From Acidobacteriota bacterium (lineage in GTDB: Bacteria > Acidobacteriota > UBA890 > WLXD01): DNA of 53,777 bases. How positions within the stretch are numbered: the stretch's first letter is position 1; each line of letters begins with the position of its first letter. The notes below the pieces were generated by a model. The model searched no databases. It was not told where the DNA came from and saw only the letters and a program-made list of their open reading frames with translations. The stretch lies in NCBI GenBank assembly GCA_029263335.1, contig JAJCXS010000239.1, forward strand, positions 1 to 53,777, read 5' to 3'. Below are positions 8,344 through 17,343 of the stretch, one piece after another. A program made the position numbers and the translations under genes.

Positions 8344-8795
8344 CCCGACCCGAGGTCTGCGTCCAGGTGAAGCGGCTGGCGGGCGCCGATGATCTGCCAC
8401 TGCCGCAGTATCAGACCGCCGACTCGGCTGCCGTTGACCTGCACGCTGCGGTGGATGAGCCCACGGCGTTGCACCCGGGAGACATCACGCTGATCCCGAC
8501 CGGGCTGGCGATCGCGCTTCCGAGCGGCTACGAGGCTCAGGTGCGGCCGCGATCGGGGTTGGCGGTGAAACACGGCCTCAGTCTGCCCAACACTCCAGCC
8601 ACGATCGATGCGGACTATCGTGGCGAGGTCCGGGTGCCGATGATCAATCATGGCAAGGCTACCGTCACGATCGAGCGCGGCATGCGCATCGCCCAGATGC
8701 TGGTGACCCCGGTGCCGCGCATCGTCTGGGACGAAGTGGACGAGCTGCCGGAATCGAACCGCGGCAGCGGCGGCTTCGGTCATACCGGAAGCTAA
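8319..8795 (+). CDS. dut: Deoxyuridine 5'-triphosphate nucleotidohydrolase (dUTPase)
   Basis: Hydrolyses dUTP to dUMP and pyrophosphate, keeping uracil out of DNA and supplying dUMP for thymidylate synthesis. All five motifs of the trimeric dUTPase family are present in order: motif 1 SAAVDLHA, motif 2 PRSGLAVKH, motif 3 PATIDADYRGEV with the catalytic Asp, motif 4 GMRIAQMLV, and the C-terminal lid RGSGGFGHTGS. Length (158 residues) is normal. The ATG at 8319 gives an overlap of 25 bases with the propeller gene; an in-frame TTG at 8340 gives a 4-base TTGA overlap and an N-terminus closer to the family, so the start is uncertain. The helicase gene follows 78 bases later, making a small nucleotide/DNA-maintenance pair. 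Confidence 0.96.
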   Translation: MGDRTDELTRPEVCVQVKRLAGADDLPLPQYQTADSAAVDLHAAVDEPTALHPGDITLIPTGLAIALPSGYEAQVRPRSGLAVKHGLSLPNTPATIDADYRGEVRVPMINHGKATVTIERGMRIAQMLVTPVPRIVWDEVDELPESNRGSGGFGHTGS

Positions 8796-8873
8796 CCATC
8801 GGAAACGCCACCGGACGTCTCGTGTTATCAATCTGCGCTCTCTGAGGTGGGGACCTCTTCTCGACGTGGGTGA

Positions 8874-10823
8874 ATGGTGGGCAAGCTCGACTTCGAAGCA
8901 TCGCTAAGCGAGGCGCAATTCCGTGCGGTGACGCACGCGAAGGGTCCGCTGCGTGTGGTCGGCGGTCCCGGTGGCGGCAAGACGCGCGTCCTGACCTATC
9001 GCATCGCGTGGCTGATTCGCGAGGCGGGCATCGCTCCCGAGCACATCCTGGCGCTGACTTTCACCAAGAAGGCCGCCGGCGAAATGAAGTCGCGGCTGGC
9101 CTCCTTGCTGGGCGAGGAGATCGCCATCGGTGCGGCGACGATCCACTCGTGGGCCTACCGTTTTCTCTGCATTCATCGCGGCAAGCACGCCGAGGGCATC
9201 CTGGGCACATGGAACCCGAACTCCAAGAACGCCATCCTGGCCGATGCCCGCCAGTACTTTGCCTGGCAGAAATCCGTGCAGGCCGCCAAGGTAGACATCG
9301 CCCCGGCCTTCGCGCTCCACACCGTCTCGCGCGCCAAGAACAACGGCGTGTCGCGCGAAGCTCTGCGTGCCGAGGCCGAGAGGAGCAGCGACCACAAGCT
9401 CGTACGCGCCTGCGATGCCTGGGTCGAGTACGAGCGCTGGCAGGAGCGCATGAAGGTCATCGACTTCGACGACCTGCTGATCCTCGCCAACGAGTTGCTC
9501 ACCTGCAAAGACACCATCGAGAGGGTTCGCGATCAGCATCGCGTCATCCTGCTGGATGAGAGTCAAGACACCAACTTGGTGCAATGGGGTGTCGTGCGCA
9601 AATTGGCGCCACCGCCCAAGTCCGAACTTACGGTAGTCGGAGACTACGACCAGAGCATCTATGGCTGGCGCGGTGCGGCCGCGGAGAGCTTCCTCGAATT
9701 TGTCCAAGACTACAAAGCCGAGACCGTTACCCTCGAGACCAACTACCGCTCCACGCGGAGCATCGTCACCACCGCGAACACCCTGATTACCCGCAACGGC
9801 AGTCGCGAGGACAAGGTCCTCGAAGCCGCCGGCGACGAGGGCGTCACTCCGATCGTCCGCGTCGAGCCGGACGCCGGCGTAGAGGCCTCGCGAGGCGTCG
9901 AGCAGGTGCGTCGCTGGCTGGCCGAATACCAGCCTGGCGAAGTCGCCGTGCTGGTACGCGCCTGGTGGCTGACCCGTGGCTTCGAGGAACGACTGCTAAA
10001 GGACCGTATCCCCTACCAGGTCGTCGGCGGCCCGGCCTTCTTTGGCCGGCGTGAGATAGCCGACCTACTCGCCTATGTGACGCTGTCGGTGGACGCGACC
10101 AAGGATGCCGCCCTAAAACGGGTGCTGAACGTGCCCAACCGCTTTCTCGGCGCCGCCGCGTGGCGCGCCATCGAACGGCACGCCCTGAAGCGCGACATGC
10201 CGGGGCTGGCCGCCATCTCCGATCCGGGGCTGCGTTGGCCCAAACAGTACATGCGCGACAAGGCCATGGATCTTTACGTTCTCGTACAGAAACTGCGGCG
10301 CTTCGAGGGCACCACGGCGGAGTTGCTCGAACACATTCTCGAACGCACCCGCTACCTGGCGTGGCTCAAGGAGGAATGCGAGCCGGAGGAGTTCCGTAAC
10401 CGCAAGGAGAACATCGACGAGATGTTCGAAGCGGCGGAGGAACATCCTGAGCCGGCCGATTTCGTCTTCTACGCCGAGCAACTGGTTCCCAAGAAGGACG
10501 ATGCTGAAGAGGGGGTCGTGCTCACCAGCATTCACGGCGCCAAGGGGCTTGAGTTCCCCTGTGTGATCGTGGCGGGCTGCGCGGAGGGCATCCTGCCGCA
10601 CGAACGCTGCGAGGACGTCGAGGAAGAGCGCCGGCTCGCCTACGTGGCCATCACGAGAGCCGAGAAGGAGCTGATGCTCACCAGCGCCACGCTCTATCGC
10701 AATCGCGGCTACACGCCGAGCCGCTTCCTGCAGGAAGCAGACCTCGAGGTCCCCGAATACGAGATCGCGACACCCGACTCCGGCGGCGAGGCCGCGAGCG
10801 CGACGACGGTCGCCGCAACGTAG
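8874..10823 (+). CDS. UvrD/Rep-family superfamily 1 DNA helicase
   Basis: A 649-residue ATP-dependent 3'-5' DNA helicase. Motifs in order: Q motif SEAQFRAV, Walker A GGPGGGKTR at 30-38, motif Ia LALTFTKKAAGEMKSR, motif II LLDESQDTN (DESQ rather than the usual DEFQ/DEYQ), motif III VVGDYDQSIYGWRGA, motif IV LETNYRST, motif V SIHGAKGLEFPCVIVAG and motif VI RRLAYVAITRAEKEL. At 649 residues it is shorter than UvrD or PcrA (about 720) and closer to Rep-like or short UvrD-type helicases; it lacks the long C-terminal extension. Role: repair, replication restart or displacement of proteins from DNA. The ATG at 8874 follows a weak GGTGA site. Confidence 0.95.
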   Translation: MVGKLDFEASLSEAQFRAVTHAKGPLRVVGGPGGGKTRVLTYRIAWLIREAGIAPEHILALTFTKKAAGEMKSRLASLLGEEIAIGAATIHSWAYRFLCIHRGKHAEGILGTWNPNSKNAILADARQYFAWQKSVQAAKVDIAPAFALHTVSRAKNNGVSREALRAEAERSSDHKLVRACDAWVEYERWQERMKVIDFDDLLILANELLTCKDTIERVRDQHRVILLDESQDTNLVQWGVVRKLAPPPKSELTVVGDYDQSIYGWRGAAAESFLEFVQDYKAETVTLETNYRSTRSIVTTANTLITRNGSREDKVLEAAGDEGVTPIVRVEPDAGVEASRGVEQVRRWLAEYQPGEVAVLVRAWWLTRGFEERLLKDRIPYQVVGGPAFFGRREIADLLAYVTLSVDATKDAALKRVLNVPNRFLGAAAWRAIERHALKRDMPGLAAISDPGLRWPKQYMRDKAMDLYVLVQKLRRFEGTTAELLEHILERTRYLAWLKEECEPEEFRNRKENIDEMFEAAEEHPEPADFVFYAEQLVPKKDDAEEGVVLTSIHGAKGLEFPCVIVAGCAEGILPHERCEDVEEERRLAYVAITRAEKELMLTSATLYRNRGYTPSRFLQEADLEVPEYEIATPDSGGEAASATTVAAT

Positions 10824-10859
10824 TCCCGGCTCACCCGCCCGGCGCTGCCTATTCTTGCT

Positions 10860-10959
10860 GCAAGTAACCGGCTTGGAAACCCCTGAGCCAGAGGCGACCG
10901 CCCCATGCTCCGGGTCGGCTGGCCCAGGGGCCTCCGCCGGAAAAACTTGCGTAGCAAGT
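10860..10959 (+). ncRNA. Candidate structured RNA element with two mutually exclusive hairpins
   Basis: In the 310-base gap between the helicase and the next gene, the plus strand can fold into a long stem: GCAAGT 10860-10865 with ACTTGC 10945-10950; CCGGC 10868-10872 with GCCGG 10936-10940; CCCCTG 10880-10885 with CAGGGG 10925-10930; GCCAG 10887-10891 with CTGGC 10919-10923; CGACC 10895-10899 with GGTCG 10913-10917, about 27 pairs with internal loops. The ACTTGC arm can instead pair with GCAAGT at 10954-10959, making a 6-bp hairpin with a GTA loop. Such a choice is the layout of a switch or attenuator, but a DNA repeat or a terminator (on the minus strand the small hairpin is followed by TTTTT) is also possible. 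It matches no RNA family I recognise. 10960-11133 shows nothing further. Confidence 0.4.
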
Positions 10960-11133
10960 CCTTATTGATTGGAACAAACCGCGCCGCTTTTCGCCGTCGC
11001 AACGGGGCAAAGATCTGTAAAGAGTTGTCAATGCCAGCGGCCCGATTGGGCTTCGGATAGCGCCGCCGCGCGAGCTACCCTGCGGGTGGACCTCCAGGGC
11101 CCGAAGTGCGACCGTGCGCCACCCAACAAGTTC

Positions 11134-12999
11134 ATGCAAAGCAACCGCCCCGACCGATCGAATAGCGCCACCGTCATCATCGCGATGGTCGCCATCGCCA
11201 CCCTCGCCCCGACATCGGCACAGTCCGGTCGTGGCGCACCTGAAACGGGCCTGTTGACTCTCAATGTCAGCGACGAAGTCGCCCATCGGCTCGACACGCT
11301 GGACAGGGGCGAGCTCAAGATCACCTGGCGACGAGACGGCCCCGCCCTCAGCTTGGGCGAAATACGCACCCAGGCGGACGCCGAGCGCACCTATGAGAAG
11401 GGCTCAGCAGCCCCTGCCGCTGACGGGTGCTTCCTGGTCGCACCATTCGAGTACACCACGCGCAATCGTCTTGGCGGCAACACTCGCGTGTCGGGCCGCG
11501 CCCGCGCGGAACTGATCGGAGTCGAGTCGGACACCGCGGACCACGTGCTGAACTTCAGCTTCGAGCAGGGACCGGCGGAACAGCAGGTCGAACTGTCGCT
11601 ATTCGATCCGGAGCCCGACGGCGACACCCTCTTCTACCTCGATGGTCGCCAGTTCGAGCGCTTCGAGCTACGCCTGCGCGGCACGGGCAGCGGTTTCGTC
11701 AGCGCCACGCTCGTAGACGCCTTCGGTCGACGAGCCGACGCCGGCACACTCCCGCTGTCGCCCGCCACGACCGGGACCGCCAAAGCTCCGGGGCAATGGC
11801 GGAACCTGCGCGTCGACACCGACCTTGAGGGGGTCCATCGACATCACCTGGCGCAGCTCGAACTACGGGCCCACGGATCGGGAACCCTACAAATCGACGA
11901 CGTGTATCTGTGCCCCGCCCAGGCGACGCCCGGGCGTTCCCGGACGCAGCGCCAGAACACGACCAACTCGCTCTGGGTATGGCATACCTCCGACCTGCTG
12001 ACCGCTGGTGTGGACGGCGTCGATGCCCTGGCAGACCTCGCCCAGCAGGCCAACGTGGGCAGGATCTACCTGCAGGTGCCGAGCAGCTTCGACGAGCCCG
12101 AGACGCAGCGGAAGCTGCAAGCTGTGGGCAGCCGACTCGATACGGCCGGCATCGAGATTCTCGCTCTCGATGGCGCGCCGGAGTACGCGCTGCCGAGAGC
12201 ACAGGAAGACCTTCTTGACACCGTGGATGAGGTCATCGAGTACAACCGCTCCGCCCCGCCAGGAGCCGGCTTCGTCGGCGTGCATCTTGACGTGGAGCCC
12301 TACCTTCTCGACCAGTGGCGCGACGGCCGAGCCCAGATCGTGGCCGGCTACCTCGACATGCTCGATGCCGTCGGAGCGCGCACTGGACGCGTCGGTCTGG
12401 AGCTGGACGTTGCCGTGCCGTTCTGGTTCGATTCCGTTCCGGTACACCGACAGAACGGCGCTCACATCGAGTGGCGCTCGCTGACCGACGAGGTGCTGGC
12501 CCGCGTCGATTCGATCGCGGTCATGGACTACCGAACCGAGACGAGCGGCAGTAACGGCCTGCTGGCGCTTGGCGCTGGCGAACTCAGCGCCGCGGAGGAG
12601 CAGGGCCGCGACGTATGGATCGGGCTGGAGACGACCTGGCTGCCCGATCAGACCTTCGTCCGCTTTCGCGGCCGTGCTCGTGCGGGACTTCCCGATTCCT
12701 CGGGCCAGGAGTGGTGGGTCGTCCAGACACCGCACACCCTGTGGGCAGTCCGTGGCGACGCGCTCGACGAACTCGGTCGGCAACTGCATGGCGTAGACAC
12801 CGACAAGACCCGACACTGGCCAGCCCATGGCGTGCAGGTGCCCGCCACTCGCCAGACTTTCTACGATCTCGGCTTCGACGCGCTACTCGACACCATGCAG
12901 GCAACTGCGGCTCAGCTCGCCGGACACCCGGCCTTCGCCGGCCTCGCGCTCCACTACGACCGCCCTTTGCGAAGACTTCTCGAGGGCGAGGACGGCTGA
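11134..12999 (+). CDS. Secreted two-domain protein with glycoside-hydrolase-like barrel
   Basis: About 621 residues. A signal peptide (MQSNRPDRSNSATVIIAM..., cleaved near TSAQ) is followed by a beta-rich region (about 35-275) with an FEYTTRNRL / FELRLRGTGSGFVSATLVD pattern that looks like a carbohydrate-binding jelly roll, then an Arg/Thr/Gln-rich linker and an alpha/beta region (about 285-620). In the latter, GVHLDVEPYLLDQW and VDSIAVMDYRTE resemble the beta-strand ends of TIM-barrel glycosidases, where the Asp/Glu of the first and the MDY of the second line the active site (GH18-like). I chose the ATG at 11134 for the signal peptide; the frame is open from 10969 and there is no clear ribosome site. 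Specific family and substrate are unknown. Confidence 0.72.
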   Translation: MQSNRPDRSNSATVIIAMVAIATLAPTSAQSGRGAPETGLLTLNVSDEVAHRLDTLDRGELKITWRRDGPALSLGEIRTQADAERTYEKGSAAPAADGCFLVAPFEYTTRNRLGGNTRVSGRARAELIGVESDTADHVLNFSFEQGPAEQQVELSLFDPEPDGDTLFYLDGRQFERFELRLRGTGSGFVSATLVDAFGRRADAGTLPLSPATTGTAKAPGQWRNLRVDTDLEGVHRHHLAQLELRAHGSGTLQIDDVYLCPAQATPGRSRTQRQNTTNSLWVWHTSDLLTAGVDGVDALADLAQQANVGRIYLQVPSSFDEPETQRKLQAVGSRLDTAGIEILALDGAPEYALPRAQEDLLDTVDEVIEYNRSAPPGAGFVGVHLDVEPYLLDQWRDGRAQIVAGYLDMLDAVGARTGRVGLELDVAVPFWFDSVPVHRQNGAHIEWRSLTDEVLARVDSIAVMDYRTETSGSNGLLALGAGELSAAEEQGRDVWIGLETTWLPDQTFVRFRGRARAGLPDSSGQEWWVVQTPHTLWAVRGDALDELGRQLHGVDTDKTRHWPAHGVQVPATRQTFYDLGFDALLDTMQATAAQLAGHPAFAGLALHYDRPLRRLLEGEDG

Positions 13000-13032
13000 T
13001 CGGCCCCGGCGACGCTCTTGCCGATGCAGCCC

Positions 13033-13064
13033 TTGCACCCATAAGAGACTTATGCATAAATCTC
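13033..13064 (+). promoter_or_regulatory. Putative promoter/operator of the PadR-permease operon
   Basis: GAGACTTATG at 13045-13054 is followed directly by CATAAATCTC at 13055-13064, a 20-bp palindrome with a single mismatched pair. It lies about 45 bases before the PadR start, just after a TTGCAC -35-like hexamer at 13033-13038; an AT-rich -10 (ATAAAT, 13056-13061) would sit inside the right arm. PadR proteins bind such dyads as dimers and often repress their own operon, so autoregulation is the simple reading; the pairing is inferred from position. Confidence 0.5.
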
Positions 13065-13109
13065 CACAGTAACCGGGCAGCGCATGCCCGCTGAGATGCT
13101 GGAGATTCG

Positions 13110-13433
13110 ATGGACCTGCTCAAGGGCACGCTCGACGTCCTTATTCTGAAGACCGTGGCCGATCGACCGGCGCACGGCTATGCCATTGCCCGCGCCATTC
13201 TCGAACAGTCAGGCGAAACGCTCATCGTCGAGGAAGGTGCGCTCTACCCAGCCCTGCGCCGGCTCGACAAACGCGGTCTCCTGACCGCGAAGTGGGGCCG
13301 GACGGACACCGGTCGTGAGGCCAAGTTCTACCGCCTTACCGCCGCCGGCAAGCGGCAACTGGGCAAAGCCATGGGCGACTGGGACCGTTACGTCGAGGCG
13401 ATGGGGATGGTGCTCAAGGGGCCGCAGTCGTGA
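13110..13433 (+). CDS. PadR-family transcriptional regulator
   Basis: 107 residues, the usual size of the short PadR subfamily. The winged helix is plain: LKGTLDVLILKTV (helix 1), HGYAIARAI (helix 2), VEEGALYPALRRLDKRGLL (recognition helix), then the wing with GREAKFYRLTAAGKRQL, and a short C-terminal dimerisation helix. The ATG is preceded by GGAG at a spacing of 5. Its stop overlaps the GTG start of the orphan permease gene by 4 bases (GTGA), so both are one translational unit. Expected role: repressor of this two-gene operon, released by an unknown ligand. Confidence 0.94.
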   Translation: MDLLKGTLDVLILKTVADRPAHGYAIARAILEQSGETLIVEEGALYPALRRLDKRGLLTAKWGRTDTGREAKFYRLTAAGKRQLGKAMGDWDRYVEAMGMVLKGPQS

Positions 13434-16078
13434 GCGATCAAACGGGCCGACGCACCGCACCAGTGTCCACGGACGAGGACGTCGAACGCGAACTGCGCGC
13501 CCACGTCGCCCTGCACGCCGAGCGTCTCGTGAGCAAGGGCATCGAGCCGGTCGAGGCCCACAGGCGGGCCCAGCAAGCCTTCGGCAACTACCCGGCCATA
13601 TCCAGACAGTGCCGCAACATCGCCGCATCCCCCACCCCTCGTGAGGCTCTCGCCAACATGCTCGAATCATTCGTGACCGACACCCGTTTCGCCTGGCGCA
13701 CGCTGCGCAAGAGTCCAGCGTTCCTGGTTACCTCGGTGCTCACGCTGGCACTCGGGATTGGCGCCAATACGGCGATCTTCGGCGTCATCAACGGCATCCT
13801 GCTGCAGCCGCTCCCTTACGACGAACCCGATCGGATCGTGGCCCTGTGGGAACGCACCGCAGAAGGTCGAGACAACAGCATCGCCGCGGCGAACTTCTGG
13901 GACTGGCAGGCAAGCACGACACTGTTCGAATCGATGGCCCTGGTCCCCGATCATCGCTTCAGCGGCCGCACCACCGTACTCGGCGGCCAGGTGCCCGCGC
14001 GGGTGTTTGCCGGCGCTGTGACCATCGATTTCTTCCGCACGATCGGAGTCGAACCCTTCATCGGACGCACATTCGACGCCGAGGAGGCCATGGAAGGCGT
14101 CGCGCCAACTCTTGTCGTTGCCTATTCAGTCTGGCGCGACCTACTCGGTGAGGTGACCGATCTCGAAGGCGTAACCCTCAGCATGCTGGGCACGGAGGCC
14201 GCGGTCATCGGCGTCATGCCAGCGGGCTTCAACTACCCTGGCCAGACCCAGATCTGGTTCCCGTTCGAACTTTACCCACGCAACGAACACCGGACCGCGC
14301 ACGGCAAGTCGGCGATCGGCCGGCTGCGTGCGGGCACGACTCTCGCAGCAGCTGCGGCTGAGATCGACACCGTCGGGGTCGCGCTGTACGAACGCTTCGG
14401 TGAAGACACCGACGCGGTGGGCGTCAATGTTTACCCGCTCAGGCAGGAACTGGTCGGAGACGCCCGCCGGCCGCTGCTGATTCTCCTGGCCGCCGCCGGC
14501 CTAGTGTTGCTCGTCGCCTGCACCAACCTGGCGAGCGGTCTCCTTGCGCGTGGTACGAGCCGCAGCTCGGAAATAGCTCTGCGTTCGGCACTCGGAGCTG
14601 GGCGGGCGCGGCTGGTACGGCAGATGTTCACCGAGTCGCTACTGCTGACAACGCTCGGCGCGGCGGCGGGACTGCTCACCGCGCAACTCGTCACCGCAGC
14701 ACTCCTGCAGGCTGCTCCGGGCGAGGTGTGGCGTTATGCGACCGCCGAACTCGACATCGCCGTACTGGCCTTCACCGCTCTGATCGCACTCTCCACGGCC
14801 CTCTTGTTCGGCCTGCTCCCCGCGCTACGACTTACCCGGAAGAGCGATAGCGAGGCCATGCGGGCCGGAACGCGTTCGGTTACCGACGGCCAAGGCAGCC
14901 GCGTCTGGTCGGCGCTCGTTGTGGCGGAGGTCGCCCTCGTGGTTGTCCTCCTGGTCGGTTGCGGTCTGCTCATTCGTAGCTTCCAGGCGGTGCTCGACGT
15001 CGATTCAGGATTCCAGCCGGCGGGCGTGCTGACGATCGACCTCGAGTTGCCCGCGGAGAACTACTCCCAGCATGAAGAGGTCGCCCGTTTTCTCGACACG
15101 GCAATGGCAGATCTGCGGACGCTGCCCGGGGTGACCGACGTCGGCATGGTCAACCATCTGCCGCTCGGCGGATTCGGACTCAACGGCGCTTTCGAGATCG
15201 AAGGACGCGAGCCAGGCGCTGGGTATGGCGACTACCGTGTGGCGAGCGCCGAGTACTTCTCTGCGATGGGCATTCCTCTGCTCTCCGGTCGCTTCTTCGT
15301 CGAGGAAGATGCCGAGGGTGCGGAACCCGTGGTGATCGTCAACCAGACCCTCGCGCGCGAACTCTTCGGACAGGAGCCCGCCGTGGGTAAGCGCATCGGC
15401 AGCCTCGCCAACGACAACTGGGTTTACGGCGACGATTGGATGCGAATCGTGGGAGTAGTAGGCGACGTGCGGCATCGCTCGCTGACGCGGAGCTCGGCCC
15501 GCGAAGTCTACGTGCATTATCGCCAACGCCCAATGCGCGCGCGGACTTCGGCGATCACGATTCGTACGGACGGCGACCCGGCCAGCCTCATCAAGGTCGC
15601 CCGTGATCGGATGGCGGCGCTCGATCCAGACATCCCGGCAGAGCTGACGCCCATGCGCGATCTCGTTGCGGCATCGGTTCACGATCGCCGTTTCACGGTC
15701 ATGGTGCTGGGCGTGTTCAGCCTCGTGGGCCTGCTGCTGGCGTCGGTCGGGATCTACGGTGTCGTCTCGTACGCCGTCGCCCGGCGGCAGCGTGACATCG
15801 GCATCAGGCTCGCGTTGGGGGCTGCGCCCCTGCGGGTAAGCCAAGAGGTCATCCGTGACGCGCTAACGCCTGTGCTGATCGGCCTCGGGGTGGGTGTCCT
15901 CGGGGCGCTGGCACTGAGCAGGACTCTCTCCAGCCTGCTCTTCGAGGTCACGCCGACCGACCCCGCCACGTTCGTCGCCGTGGCCGCACTGCTGCTGGCT
16001 ACCGCCGTCATGGCATGCTGGCTGCCGGCGCGGCGCTCGTCGAAGATCGACCCGATCGTGACCATGCGCGCCGAATGA
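13430..16078 (+). CDS. ADOP-family ABC transporter permease (MacB-like, full length)
   Basis: 882 residues. A soluble N-terminal part (about 1-75, EDVERELRAHVALHAERLVSKG), typical of PadR-linked members, precedes two MacB/FtsX permease modules. Module 1: LRKSPAFLVTSVLTLALGIG (about 90-110), periplasmic MacB domain, then three transmembrane segments (about 340-480). Module 2: SALVVAEVALVVVLLVGCG (about 485-510), a second periplasmic domain, and the C-terminal FtsX segment ending PARRSSKIDPIVTMRAE. 'Q.reIgIRlALGA' signatures occur in both halves. The family moves or transduces force to periplasmic substrates using a separate ATPase; no ATPase gene is next to it, as is typical of 'orphan' permeases. 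Start is GTG inside the PadR stop. Confidence 0.94.
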   Translation: MSDQTGRRTAPVSTDEDVERELRAHVALHAERLVSKGIEPVEAHRRAQQAFGNYPAISRQCRNIAASPTPREALANMLESFVTDTRFAWRTLRKSPAFLVTSVLTLALGIGANTAIFGVINGILLQPLPYDEPDRIVALWERTAEGRDNSIAAANFWDWQASTTLFESMALVPDHRFSGRTTVLGGQVPARVFAGAVTIDFFRTIGVEPFIGRTFDAEEAMEGVAPTLVVAYSVWRDLLGEVTDLEGVTLSMLGTEAAVIGVMPAGFNYPGQTQIWFPFELYPRNEHRTAHGKSAIGRLRAGTTLAAAAAEIDTVGVALYERFGEDTDAVGVNVYPLRQELVGDARRPLLILLAAAGLVLLVACTNLASGLLARGTSRSSEIALRSALGAGRARLVRQMFTESLLLTTLGAAAGLLTAQLVTAALLQAAPGEVWRYATAELDIAVLAFTALIALSTALLFGLLPALRLTRKSDSEAMRAGTRSVTDGQGSRVWSALVVAEVALVVVLLVGCGLLIRSFQAVLDVDSGFQPAGVLTIDLELPAENYSQHEEVARFLDTAMADLRTLPGVTDVGMVNHLPLGGFGLNGAFEIEGREPGAGYGDYRVASAEYFSAMGIPLLSGRFFVEEDAEGAEPVVIVNQTLARELFGQEPAVGKRIGSLANDNWVYGDDWMRIVGVVGDVRHRSLTRSSAREVYVHYRQRPMRARTSAITIRTDGDPASLIKVARDRMAALDPDIPAELTPMRDLVAASVHDRRFTVMVLGVFSLVGLLLASVGIYGVVSYAVARRQRDIGIRLALGAAPLRVSQEVIRDALTPVLIGLGVGVLGALALSRTLSSLLFEVTPTDPATFVAVAALLLATAVMACWLPARRSSKIDPIVTMRAE

Positions 16079-16231
16079 GCTGAGGGAGTGATGGCCAGTC
16101 ATAGCCGTGCCGCACGTGACGGGAACGCCCGGGACCCTGGGCCTCGTATCCACGTCATCGCCGGAGAGCGCGGGAAGCGGTAGCATGACAGGTGCCCGCA
16201 ATCACGCGAACCTCACACTCGACGACGAATC

Positions 16232-17332
16232 ATGAATTCTGACGGTGACCTGCAAGCAAGCGCCGCTGCCGCCCGTGAAGCGCTGGACGCCCACGTGCGC
16301 GCAATCGTGGCCTGGCACTTCGATCCAGAAACCGGCTGCCCCTTCTGGCTCGACTGGGCCGCGCGGCAGGACTGGGATCCACGCGCAGAGATCCAGAGCT
16401 TCGACGACCTGCACAAGTTCGGGCTGTTCGAAGACGAGGCGCTACGCGGCGGGCCGGTGCGCCGCTGGGTACCCAAAGCCTATGCCGACCGCCCGATCTA
16501 CACGTTCGAGACCGGCGGAACGACGGGAACGCCCAAGTCGCGCATCAGCGTCGACGACTTCCGCATCGACTACGAGATGTTCGCCGACAATCTTCCCGAC
16601 GAGCACTTTCCGCGGGGCGCCAACTGGCTGATGCTCGGCCCCAGCGGACCGCGGCGTCTGCGCCTTGCCGTGGAGCATCTGGCACAGTACCGCGGCGGCA
16701 TCAGCTTCTGTGTCGATCTTGATCCCCGCTGGGTGATCAAGCTCATCAAGAAAGGTTGGACCGAGCACCTGCATGCGTATCAGGAACACGTCATCGACCA
16801 GGCGGTGACGATCCTGCAGTCGGGCCACGATGTGCGCTGTATGTTCACGACGCCGAAGCTTCTCGAGGCGCTCGCGCTGCGGCTCGACGACATGGGCACG
16901 ACCCTTCACGAAGTCGGCATCACGGGTATCTTCTCGGGCGGCACGGAGTTCACGCCGCAATGGAATCGCTTTGCCCACGAAGAGCTTCTCGATGGGGCCT
17001 ACATGACGCCGACCTATGGCAACACGCTCATGGGGCTGGCCGCGAGCGCACCGAGCGGCCCTGACAACGGCTACAAGATCAGCTACTACGCGCCGCAGCC
17101 GCGCGCTGTCATTCAGGTCGTCGACCCCGATGACCCCGACACGGTGGTGGCCTACGGAGCCACCGGCCGCGTGAAGCTGACGACTTTGACCAAAGAGTTC
17201 TTCATGCCCGCCTTCCTCGAACGCGACGAGGGCGAGCGTGAGCGACCGTACGCAGCGTACCCCTGGGATGGAGTGAGCGGAGTGCGGCCGTTCGCGAAGT
17301 TCGCCAAATCGACGACTGTCGGCGTTTACTAG
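16232..17332 (+). CDS. LuxE / phenylacetate-CoA-ligase-like acid-activating enzyme
   Basis: 366 residues, the size of LuxE acyl-protein synthetases rather than full acyl-CoA ligases (over 500). The ATP/AMP-binding motif TGGTTGTPKS lies at 94-103. GIFSGGTEF and the YGNTLMG motif near 260-270 correspond to the A4/A5 region of adenylate-forming enzymes. It should activate a carboxylic acid as acyl-AMP. In LuxE the acyl group is passed to a Cys near the C-terminus; here the last 140 residues contain no Cys, so transfer must occur otherwise, for instance directly to the dehydrogenase encoded 11 bases downstream. The ATG at 16232 lacks a clear ribosome site. The substrate is unknown. Upstream 16079-16231 is non-coding. 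Confidence 0.75.
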   Translation: MNSDGDLQASAAAAREALDAHVRAIVAWHFDPETGCPFWLDWAARQDWDPRAEIQSFDDLHKFGLFEDEALRGGPVRRWVPKAYADRPIYTFETGGTTGTPKSRISVDDFRIDYEMFADNLPDEHFPRGANWLMLGPSGPRRLRLAVEHLAQYRGGISFCVDLDPRWVIKLIKKGWTEHLHAYQEHVIDQAVTILQSGHDVRCMFTTPKLLEALALRLDDMGTTLHEVGITGIFSGGTEFTPQWNRFAHEELLDGAYMTPTYGNTLMGLAASAPSGPDNGYKISYYAPQPRAVIQVVDPDDPDTVVAYGATGRVKLTTLTKEFFMPAFLERDEGERERPYAAYPWDGVSGVRPFAKFAKSTTVGVY

Positions 17333-17343
17333 GAGATCCGAGC

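Noticed and set aside
8745..8763. GGAATCGAACC, resembling the T-arm of a tRNA on the minus strand
   Set aside because: It falls inside the dut C-terminal coding region, and no acceptor, D or anticodon arms surround it.
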